NCBI GenBank assembly: GCA_918807975.1
Contig: OU964921.1
Span: 14,293,498-14,357,497, forward strand
DNA: 64,000 nucleotides
From: Aplidium turbinatum
Taxonomy: Eukaryota; Chordata; Ascidiacea; Aplousobranchia; Polyclinidae
Direction: 5' to 3'
Every line of letters starts with the position of its first letter. Positions within the stretch are counted from its first letter, which is position 1. Positions 53,485-63,146 of this stretch are shown piece by piece. The notes below the pieces were generated by a model. The model worked only from the letters and a program-made list of their open reading frames with translations. It did not search any database and was not told the DNA's origin. Both the position numbers and the translations under genes were made by a program.

Positions 53485-53740
53485 GACGTTTTCTTCGTAA
53501 ACAGTTTTTCGTAAAACAATTCTTCGTAAGCAATTCTTCCTAAACAATTCTTCGTAAAATTAATTCTTTGTAAAACAATTCTTCCCAAAGCATTTCTTCA
53601 TGCATGCAATTGAGATTTGATGTATACGAAGACATGCTTTACGAAGAATTGTTTTACGGATTTCATTTCACCAACAACTGTTTACGAAGAATTGTTTTAC
53701 GAATAATTGTTTATGAACAATTTACCTATAACCCAAACGA
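53485..53740. repeat. Short tandem repeats with an inverted second half
   Basis: Units of about 15-16 bp of the form AAACAATTCTTCGTA repeat five to six times (53485-53605). After about 30 bp of spacer the reverse complement TACGAAGAATTGTTTTACG appears two to three times. The whole could fold back on itself. Confidence 0.8.
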
Positions 53741-53799
53741 AGGATATCATTCGTTTTCAAGGTCATTTTGACGTCACGAAGTGCTTTTTGTGTCAGTTT

Positions 53800-53915
53800 A
53801 AGTTGAGACAAAAGTAGCGGTAGAGCGCTACATAAGCCCGAGTAACGGGTCGAGCGTTACTTTTATCGATGGGTAGCGTGTGCTACTTTTAAAGTAGCGG
53901 ATGCCCACCTCTGGA
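53800..53915 (-). mobile_element. hAT-like terminal fragment
   Basis: CAAAAGTAGCGGTAGAGCGC to AAGTAGCGGATGCCCACCT. It resembles, reversed, the fragment at 15904-16035. Confidence 0.45.
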
Positions 53916-53929
53916 TGTTACACCAAATA

Positions 53930-55541
53930 AATCAATAATATTCGTCTCCGTGCATTGATTTACTTGTGTTGTAGTCATTGCCTACAAAAATAGATAGAAC
54001 AGACACCGTACACAAAACTAAATTCGACTGCAGATAAAAGCATACCGGTACTTGTATTCTACAATTGCCTAAAATGTTAAAGTGTTCATTTTTTTTTGCA
54101 ATCAGAAAGTCAAGATACTGATAGTTGAGAAGTTAGAGTCATGCTAATGAAAACTACTGAAACTACATATGGAGAATTCTATCCAATGTTTGAACTAATG
54201 AATTGTGTTTACACATTGCTTGATGAAATGCTAACTTCTGTATCATATTGAAGTTTCTCATGATAGAAAGATCGACCACAGGAGTGAAATCTTTCTAAAG
54301 ACGCAACTCCACCAAACGACGAAACAACTTTCTGATTACAAATCTGTATTCAACCAAAGAAAAAGCAGCAAGAAATTAAGTAATGCAACAAACGGCGGGG
54401 TGAATTGTAAAATATAAAACCATTATTAATTTAGAAATGCTGAAACAACAGCACAACTACAAAGAATATAAAGAAGACGTGATCTAGGAATCCTATTATT
54501 TTGAAACTGACAAAGAGCTTGGGAAATACCAATAGTATGGTAGGCTACAAACTACGAATAAAATCGTAACTTTTTAGAACACCATGTGCAATTTAGTTAT
54601 TTGTTACCCCATGGCTGTTAGGTCTGAACACATATTATCGAAATATGATATACCCTAACGTAGTAAAGTTGGTTGATTTGCTTTTAGTGACACAGCGGAA
54701 AGAAAAATTGACACATCGACGATAATGCGTAGTTTCACTTTGCGCAAAAAATATATCAAAAGTAGAATCAGCTAATAAAAAAATGTTTCAGGAGTGACGT
54801 CCTTACATCATCAATATTGGTGACTACGAACGTAGGCTGCGATTGCATTAGACTTTTTAACAAGTTTTGTATGCCAACACAGTTGCATATGGTTGTTTGA
54901 AGTCTACCGATATTGTCAACGCAGCCCAGTGCAGTTTTATTGCAGTGAAAACATGGCACTTTGTGAGTTTAAAATCGCCCGTAATAAAGCACGAATGCAT
55001 AATTGCTGCAAAATAAAAGATTTCTATCAACCGATGACGAGGAAATGTGAATGGTAACTTCCATAATCTGTAAACTTGTGTAAGTTTCCCTTTTCTTTAA
55101 TATTTCAACCAAAATCTAAGTACAAATACGTCAAAAAAAGCTAAAACAAAGTTATAATTTAACAAAAGTAAAAATGGTATTAACTATTAAAAATTGTAAT
55201 AATTTGGTTATTAAAAGTCGGAACAGCACATGGTATTTGAGGACAAATACAAAATAGTAAGCCCGTTTTTGTTACAAATATGATCTATCACAAAAAAGTA
55301 CGTAAAACATTGACATGAAGCTTAAGGTAAATTTTGCCAAAATCTCGATTGTGAAGACATGATTGACCGAAGTATATCCCTACTGCAAACAAGATAACGC
55401 AACAAGGTTTGGTTGCGTAAATTAAATACAAAATTGAAACATTACATTCTGTCAATCTTGATGATGTCAAACGGCGCGTTACACAAGCTTATTCCTGAAT
55501 TTCACTATGCAATCTTGATGGTTGTTATGGTAAAGGACACG
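53930..55541. other. Downstream of the HMBS gene, no other feature
   Basis: AT-rich, with stops in all frames. The part nearest 55541 should hold the HMBS 3' UTR on the minus strand. No clear polyadenylation signal can be singled out by eye among the many AATAAA-like words. Confidence 0.45.
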
Positions 55542-55739
55542 TCAAACTGTATCATCTTCTCTCATCATGTTCTGCTCTCTTGCTTCATCCAGGATTTCTT
55601 TGGCACCTCGTTTAAGGAGGAGAAGTCCCAAATCCCTACCAAGATGACCAGCAGCCTTGAGAATAAACTGATGTACGAATCGATGTGTAGTTGTGATTGA
55701 TGCGAATTCGCAACAGTCATCCGGGGGGATTTCCCCTAT
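55542..55739 (-). CDS. HMBS: HMBS last exon
   Basis: Encodes [20 protein letters not shown], then [20 protein letters not shown] and a C-terminus ending MMREDDTV and TGA. The LLxKGAKxIL run is the family C-terminus. The middle ([14 protein letters not shown]) is poorly conserved. Confidence 0.92.
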   Translation of the reverse strand: MGEIPPDDCCEFASITTTHRFVHQFILKAAGHLGRDLGLLLLKRGAKEILDEAREQNMMREDDTV

Positions 55740-58700
55740 CTGCAATGCACTTAGAACTTTATACGAAGATTAGAACATAAATGGCAGCAACGCTTCAAAC
55801 AACAACTCAACCAGTATATATTTTTGGTCTTAGATTTTGTATTTTCGGAAGTTTAGTTTTTTTTTGCAAATACATTTTCCAAATAAGAATGTAGATGCTT
55901 CATCAAAGCGTTACTTGCAACCCCACTTCTACTTATCCCATTTTAATGATAAGGTCGACTTCGCTGGGTGGAAGCAGAGACCTGATGACAAACGTCAGTA
56001 ACAATCTGATTCAATCGATTGTTTCAAAAGTGCACGAAGTTAAATATTGCGAATTAATAATTTTGTCGTTTAAAACTTAATTGAAGCATAAAAGAAAAGC
56101 TTTCAAAAGTTCTGGATTTCAGTTTTCCGCTTTGGGGTAGCACCACGCAGTCATTAATTGAGGGTATGGAGGATTTGAGAACGACCGGTGATTACTTTGT
56201 GTGAAATGCGGTGCAGATGAGGACATTGCAAGCCGTTGGAGAAAACAACAAAAAATGGTTCCACCGTTGGCGTAAGAAACGTAACGATGAGATGAAAAAT
56301 GAATCTAATTAAGATTCAATTTCGAAAGCAGGTTATTTTTCCTAGACATTTGCTTTTGAGATTCTGTCCAATGAAAAGTGACCTTCGTCAACAATTAGTG
56401 ACAATAAACATGCAACTTCACGGTCAGTTTACATTAATCATAGCAATAAGAGAAATGCAATGTTTCTCCATGATAAAAGTTAACGTTTGACACTAAAGCA
56501 ATAACCACAAGTGTTGGTAGCATTGCGTCAGAACCAGTGCTTTTCAACCTTTTGAGAACCATCCGCACATTTTTTTTTTGCAAAAATTTCATCCGCACAA
56601 ACCAACCGAGAATTATTACACAAAAAGAAAATGAAGAGACAACACTTTTTTTATTCAAGTGTCTAACAAGTAGGCTACCGGTTATTCAATGACTCGGTTG
56701 CTGCTGAATATTTATGGCAATTTCAGACCAGTTAGGTACAACTTATTGCTCTAACGCTCCCGCATTAGGCCATCAAGTGCGGCACTTGATCAAGAAGACA
56801 ACTCATTTTCCTCGTTTTGATGTCAACTAGTGCACTATTTTCGGTCCTTTTCGGCCAAATAAGTTGTGGGGTTTTGTACAAGAACTTTTAGTGCTTGGAT
56901 GGCCAGGTCTTTATAAGAATTATCCAGAACTCCTATCCAAAATGCAGCGTGTTTTCCGCGATTGAAAAATGCTTGCTGGAAAAAATTGGGTTTGAAAGTA
57001 TGACCCAAAGGTCCCCGAGGCTCCTGTTCACAGAAGGGGTTCAAAACCCACAGCTTTGTTTTTAATGCTTCTGCCTGATGGCTATCAAAATAAGAATCAA
57101 AACTGTCAAGCAGAGTGGGCACATGAGAGCTCGTCACGTTCATGATCCGCTGTTCCAACTTGTGTTCTTTCTTCTTTTTTTTTCATTTACATGTAGACAT
57201 GAAGGTCTGTAGCGTCTTCAAACTTTTAAGACTGTTACTGCAGATTTCTTCTTTCAAAGTTTGACTTTTTTGCTTGAATGAAGTGATTTTTGAGTTCGCT
57301 TCGAATAATCAATTCCCTTTCCTTGTAGAGTGGCGTTGAACTCATAAGCATACCGAATATGTCAACAAGATAAGCTAACCTGGCAAGCCAGAATAAGTCT
57401 TGAATCAAATGAGCTTTATGATCATCTCGCTCATTAAACCAAACAAGTTCCCCTTGTAATTTCCAAACCTTCTCCATTACTTTTCCACGAGAGAGCCACC
57501 TCACTTCGGAGTGATAAACAAGACGCTCACCATCTCCCATTTCTTTGACAAGTTCATGAAACGAACGATTTGACTTTGAGCTTTTCAGTATTTTAGTTAC
57601 AATTTTAATGACGTCACAAACCACGTCAGCGAGTAGGCAGTTGATTTCTTCATTGACATGTTTTTTGGCAATCAATGCTTCGCGGTGCAAAATGCAGTGA
57701 ATACTTATAACCTCCGGTGAGGCTTGTTTTATGAGGGCAATAACCCCGTTACGAACTCCGACCATAGCCCTGGCACCGTCAGTCTTACATTTCGACCACA
57801 TCAATTCATGTTCTGAAAAGTTATTGTCCACTTTCGTAAATAGGCTATGCTCAATGCAGTGGTGTCTATGCCAATGGGAAGACAAAATAGATCGTGAATA
57901 AGTGATTTGAATAGTGATTTCATGTTCAGATAGTTATTTGAATTATTCCACGTCAGAAAAAGTAAAAATATGCACAATTTTCATCCGCACCACGTTTGTC
58001 ATCCGCACTGCAATTTTTTTCATCCGCACAAGTGCGTACCATCCCACAGGTTGAAAAGCACTGCGTCAGACGATTAAAGCACATATCCAAGTCTGAGTTC
58101 AAGAAAGGTACTTAAAAGACAAGCTCATCTTAAAGGCAAGAAATAGCTACACAGAGCTGTTCCATATAACTGTACAATTCTTACAATGGCAAATCAATTA
58201 CAATGGCAAGTACCAATGTCCAATATGCAATATCAACAAAGTCAATCACAAAAACTGTCCTTTCAAAACACAACAATCGCTTACGGTGTCTTTGGTATCT
58301 CCACTGACTACAAGCGACGTTTGCATGGTGTCAATCAAACACCTCGACCCATCCAAGTTAAAGACTCCGCCTTTCAAATAAAGCTGCGGCATGCAACAGA
58401 AAACACGTAATATATCACTTGCTTTTGAGTCAACACAACGTTGCTGAGCACTATATTAGTCCAGCAGACCAAATCATCTCTTTTTACATTACCTCAACGT
58501 ATGCAGGCGTTGAAGCAGTGTAAACAGGACTTTGTTTGATAAGAATCTGTCATCTAATTTCATTTGTAAATTTTGGAACAGGTTTATAGAAAAGCAATGT
58601 CGATGTGATTTCTGCTTCAAGCGTGACAATAGTAGTCGTTTAAGCGCCTTTTTTTTATTTACAGTTGAATGACAGGAAACAATAGCGCTAAATATTTATT

Positions 58701-61700
58701 TGTTGTATCAAATAATAAAAGAATATCAACCTCAAAACGCCAATCCATTAAAGCCCGGATAACTTTTCAAAATTTTAAGCGTCGTAAATTTTAAGTTTTG
58801 AATTTAAAATATTTGATTCAGAAAGTTTTGACTTTTCAAGCCGTTTTGGCATGGCCATCGCGAAGCAAGAGTTACCTCGTCGTCCACAATCCACGAATGC
58901 ACAGCTTGTGGGACGGAGCACCCACCACCCTGCAATGCATGAAAAGATATTGATGAAAAATCTGTTTTTAGAGAAGGTTAAGAGTCAAATACTGGTCGGA
59001 AAAAAGGGAGGACACATCGCTCTCTGATGTGTGTGAGAATTATGCTAAAGTCAAACACTTTGTGACAGTTACCGTGGATTTAGCTTTAATATACAACCAT
59101 AATAACTGAACTACTTGAGTTACAACTACATGACCCATACTTGCATGAATATAGATGTTCAAAAAAGTAAAGAACAAAACAATGTAGCCTATATAATTCT
59201 ACTTTCACATTAGATGAGCATTGCAGATATTGCTCAGAAATGCTTGAATTATTTTTTAATTAATTGCGTTCTCAAGTTCGCTTTTTTTTAATACAAAGGT
59301 TTGGTTAATATACCTTGCACAGTATGTAATGTACTACAGTCTAGTACAGCACTGCATAGCCCAATTTCGGCCACCTCCTATATCTTGGAGTCGTACTTTC
59401 CGTAGCAGGAGAATGCGATTTACACAATAATACCACGTGTAAAAGCAGCTTGGAAAGCAATCAGAGGACTGTTGCCGGTCTTCAGATCACGCCACCTGTC
59501 TTACAAGACGCGTGGGAGGGTGTATAACACTTGCATGATGAGTACCATGCTCTATGGCGTCTACGGCTCTACGCCACTGAGGCCTGGGTTTTAAATAGAC
59601 AAAATATTTATCGTCTACAGAGCAATGATTCGACAAATATGTGATGTCAAGCCCAAAAACCTGACCACAGTGCGGTCAACCGTGTTTAAACTGTTTATGG
59701 ATCGACTGGGACTTGCTGGCATCGATCAAAGATTTTAAGAGAGAAGGCTCCGCTGGTATGGAGATTGGACATGTAGAAATGTAGATAGATCTAATGGTGT
59801 TGTGAAGTTGGCCAGCTATTTTCAAATGCAAGGAAGGTGTGGGTTTGGTCGGCCAAAATTAACTTGAGAAACTATAACACTAAAAGAAAGTAGAGAATGG
59901 ATTTGATTGGGATTCGACACTTGCGACCGTGAGAAGTGGAGAGTCGATATGCATTGTGCAATCTGACAGGAAGCGTTGGCAGATGACCAACACCAACACT
60001 AGCCCCCTAGATCGTGATGAATGGAGACTGAGGATGTGCCTTGCCAGACCACGTCTTACCCTGATTCTAGGAAATGAGACGTAAAACAGGAAGAAGAAGA
60101 ATCTGCCATATGTGCAGTTAGCCAATTATCTGGAGGGGGCTTACGAGTGTAGAAGTGCGCCGAAAAAAAAGCATGTTAAAAAGCAAAACCCGACGATGAT
60201 GATGTAGCGCTAAAGACATATTGATTGGAAGTCTAGCGGCAAATGCGGAAGCTACGTCGACATGGCTAGCCAAACATAACATGCTCACTGCACTAGTGAG
60301 TGTGCCCCTCAGTGCTAATGCCCAACAAAAACCTTCTTTTAATAGATTTGTACAGTGTAAAACATGGCCCATATACCAAAGTTTTGAGGAAAGCTCTTTC
60401 CGCAATGCTTCGTATGACTGTCTCCTTGTCATGAAGCTGCGACACGAACTTTATCGAGTCTTGATCATCCATGCGTGTCTCGATTGCCAGCGCACCCTGA
60501 CCAACCGCGTAGAGGCATTCGTCCGTCTGTGACGTCATAATCAAGAAATTAAACTTAATCATTATTTATACTGCATTAAATAAACATTATTTTCCATGAA
60601 GAGACACAAAATTAAAGCGAAATTGATCTATTAATAACCAGGCTTGGAAATTCAAAATGAGTTACCAAATACGAGCCATGACTAAAATAACGTGGACAAC
60701 ACGGAAGATATTTCTTGTAACAATGAGATTGAGAGAATCAACAAATAGTTTGAATGGTAAACAAAAACTATGGATAGAAAAGTTACCTTATTAATTTCAG
60801 CATTTTAAATGACACTGTGTCAACCTGAAGCGCGATAAGTTAACAACAGCTTAGTGTTCAATTGATATTGATAAAGACGTATCGAAAGCAACATACGGTG
60901 AGTATGTAGGATATCCTGTGGTCCCATTTTAAACGTTTCACTCCAGCAACGGCCAACACTATAGCCGCAAATATGTTTCCATCATCCAATTTACGAAGCC
61001 TCGTGTTTAAGTTTCCTCGCTGAAGGAAAGTGTCAAGGAAAGCGAAAGTTTCTTCGTGGTAGGTTGTAAAAATGTTAAAATATAACCAGCGGGTAACGTT
61101 GGTTCAACATAGTAATAGCAGTCTTGGATGACCCATTTGAGATTGTTCTGACATGAAACAAGCAACCTACTTATTGTTCATTAAGGAGCTAGAACGTGTT
61201 GACATAGACGTGATTTAATGACAGGTCGCAAGTAGCTAAAACAGCTGCGTCATTATGACGACATAAAGTAAATGAAACGCTGTTGGCTATCAAGCCCTTT
61301 TACATACAATTTATATTATAGCATAGCAAATAAAGTAAAGTTATTGAGAGCACAGGCTTAGTCATTGAGACGACAAAAAAGCTTCTTGAGTCTAATTTTG
61401 GTCACAAATGCTGATAGAATAATTTCCACTTCTAGAAAATGAAAAAAAAAACTCAACTTCAACATATTTAGTAGAGTACTGGTATATCTTACAAAGTGTT
61501 AATAGTTACACACTTACCCAGTAAGTATTAATACACTGGGATAAATCAGTAACAACTTCTGGTTTGTCGTTCTCTACACGTATGCAAAACTGCTAGGTTG
61601 AGCTTCAGAAGGGGCTTTCTCAATCAAAACATAAAGATTTCCGTTATTAATTACGCAAAATTCGGAAGCTAAAATACTCCGTAAAATTATAGATTGAAGC

Positions 61701-63146
61701 ATGATTGAAGTATCAAACAAAGCACACGATATTCTTCAAAGTCACCACACATCTTCAGAACATCAAGAACTTAAATAACTGGCAAAGGATACAATGCTTT
61801 TAAACTTCAGATCAGGAAACTTCTTCTTCAGTTGCGCCACTCTACGCAACGAGCTCGTTCCTATGGTGCTGAAAATCAAAAGAAACATGAAAAGATTTTT
61901 TTATTATGGCATTGAAGAAGATTAGCAATGACGGAACCTAAATATCATAGAAGAGCAAAAATCTTTCGTTTGTTTTTCATCATCGACTACAATCTATGCC
62001 AATCTTCGTACTGGTCCTTAAAAATGCCGCAAATAGTGATTATTTTGATATTCGACAAAAGCCGACTTTTAATATATATACAGTAATACATTGTATCGAT
62101 TACATTACTAATCAAATCAATTAGCAGTAAATCAAACCAAGGCTAACTTTCCAGTATTTCGTGCTAGGCCTTTGAAACAGTGTGACTACCAATCACATTG
62201 AATAAATGAACTGCATTTTTGTCATGATCCATCAACAACAATACTCAGGCTGTAATTGATGAAAACAATCTCACAAGCTGTGATAGTGGGAAAACTCTCG
62301 AAACCAAAGTCTTGAAAAGTAGCATATCGAAGCGATATTCTTTCCAACGACAATTACACGCTTTAAACAATAGATAAAGTAGCTGTCTTATGGCATCGAA
62401 AAGCTCACCATTAAGTATTTGAATGGTTTTGTGCGAGTATACTGTAAAGCAAGCCATAGTTGCAAATTTTCACTCCACACAAAACAGGTATGTCACTGAT
62501 TACTGCATTACTACAAGAGATATCCAGTCAGTACCTTCCAGGCTCCAAGTCATGTAAGGTCTTTCCTTTATTTTTTGGATGCATGATCACCGCATCCCGT
62601 GGATCTTCTCTTCTGCAAAAAGTAATGTAAGTTATTATCTTCATCCTATAATCCGAGCACACAATCTTTCTCCAAAACATGTGATAGTCATTGTAATGCT
62701 CTCTTCTGCAAAATAGAGATTATGTATAATCAAAAGACAAAAAATGACATATGAATATGATGAAAAAAGATAGCACAACACGGTTGTACATATTCGACAG
62801 AAATTTGTCTCTTTGTTGTTGTTGTTTTTTTTTTTAACAAAACATCGAAGCGATGTTTTACCACTACGGTTATAATTATGCACAATCGCTTGCAGTGCAT
62901 GAACAATGGGGTTGCACTAACACGCACACCTCTTAATAATAGCAGTGTGGTAAAAACACAGTGATGTCCTGCGTCCATAAAAATAGATTCCTGCTAATGC
63001 TAAAAAGCTTACTTGGAAACTGCCGATATGGTCAAGTTCGAAGGTAGACTGGAAGGCATGTCCTTCAAAGAATTCACAACTAGATCAACCTTGTTAGCCA
63101 ATAGGGCTTCCTCTAACTCTTTGGTGAAAAGACTTTTCTCCCCAGT
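55542..63146 (-). CDS. HMBS: Hydroxymethylbilane synthase (porphobilinogen deaminase), 5' end off the window
   Basis: Cytosolic haem-pathway enzyme that joins four porphobilinogens into hydroxymethylbilane on a dipyrromethane cofactor. Eight in-phase exons: 63013-63146, 62535-62612, 61793-61868, 60897-61019, 60377-60526, 58876-58929, 58285-58383, 55542-55739 (912 nt, 303 codons and stop). Family blocks in order: [21 protein letters not shown] (human LKDLP), [17 protein letters not shown] with the two substrate-binding arginines, [49 protein letters not shown] with the cofactor-binding Cys, [12 protein letters not shown] and [19 protein letters not shown]. The N-terminal exons (about the first 90 human residues) are to the right of 64000. 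All sites are GT-AG and no break is seen. Confidence 0.97.
55740..56534 (-). other. HMBS: HMBS intron, left part
   Basis: AT-rich intron between the last exon and the hAT at 56535. Nothing recognised. Confidence 0.5.
56535..58063 (-). mobile_element. hAT transposon in the last HMBS intron
   Basis: Ends CAGTGCTTTTCAACC and GGTTGAAAAGCACTG are perfect inverted repeats with subterminal CATCCGCAC motifs. Flanks share CGTCAGA (8 bp duplication, slightly worn). It carries a broken transposase on the minus strand (56835-57930). Confidence 0.92.
56835..57930 (-). pseudogene. hAT transposase (ZBED5/SCAND3/EPM2AIP1 type), broken
   Basis: In order on the minus strand: [68 protein letters not shown], then in another frame [20 protein letters not shown]. 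This is the catalytic region (TDGARAM aspartate, HxxVRWLSRG) and the start of the C-terminal part of ZBED5-like transposases. The zinc BED finger and dimerisation end are missing. A GCCTA unit at 57841-57847 shifts the frame between TTALSI and FTKVDN; a second frame change lies near 57180. Confidence 0.87.
58285..58383 (-). CDS. HMBS: HMBS exon g
   Basis: Encodes [20 protein letters not shown], then [11 protein letters not shown], domain 3. Phase 0, donor GTAAGC. Confidence 0.93.
58461..58539. repeat. Diverged palindromic element
   Basis: CCAGCAGACCAAATCATC to GTAAACAGGACTTTG. Same layout as the 88 bp palindromes (TTTTTACATT...CAACG...GCAGGCGTTGAAxCAxTGTAAA) but worn. Confidence 0.55.
58876..58929 (-). 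CDS. HMBS: HMBS exon f (cofactor cysteine)
   Basis: Eighteen codons, [18 protein letters not shown]. The cysteine anchors the dipyrromethane cofactor. Acceptor CATTGCAG, donor GTAACT. Confidence 0.93.
59400..60090 (+). pseudogene. LINE 3' end in an HMBS intron
   Basis: Encodes [80 protein letters not shown] and [11 protein letters not shown]. This is the C-terminal pattern of CR1/L2-like LINEs in marine invertebrates (..GKVYxxCVRSxMLYGSETW...MIRWICxVKxKD...RRLRWFGHVxR). Several stops; opposite orientation to HMBS. Confidence 0.8.
60377..60526 (-). CDS. HMBS: HMBS exon e
   Basis: Encodes [20 protein letters not shown], then [20 protein letters not shown]. Fifty codons, phase 0. Confidence 0.97.
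60527..60896 (-). other. HMBS: HMBS intron
   Basis: Plain AT-rich intron, nothing else recognised. Confidence 0.5.
60897..61019 (-). CDS. HMBS: HMBS exon d
   Basis: Encodes [20 protein letters not shown], then [10 protein letters not shown]. Phase 0 at both ends, donor GTATGT. Confidence 0.96.
61020..61792 (-). other. HMBS: HMBS intron
   Basis: Plain AT-rich intron, nothing else recognised. Confidence 0.5.
61793..61868 (-). CDS. HMBS: HMBS exon c
   Basis: Encodes [20 protein letters not shown], then FKSI. Contains the SSLRR substrate-binding motif. Donor GTATCC. Confidence 0.96.
61869..62534 (-). other. HMBS: HMBS intron
   Basis: Plain AT-rich intron, nothing else recognised. Confidence 0.5.
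62535..62612 (-). CDS. HMBS: HMBS exon b
   Basis: Encodes [20 protein letters not shown], then DLEPG; human has RENPHDAVVFHP. Phase 2 at both ends. Confidence 0.93.
62613..63012 (-). other. HMBS: HMBS intron with low-complexity tract
   Basis: Contains a TTGTTGTTGTTTTTTTTTTT tract near 62813-62838 and otherwise nothing recognised. Confidence 0.5.
63013..63146 (-). CDS. HMBS: HMBS exon a
   Basis: Encodes [20 protein letters not shown], then [11 protein letters not shown] and ISAVSK. Phase 0 in, phase 2 out, donor GTAAGC. Confidence 0.95.

Noticed and set aside
60118-60432. Overlapping minus-strand frames next to HMBS exon e
   Set aside because: Only 60377-60526 in one frame matches HMBS and is bounded by splice sites; the others are shadows.
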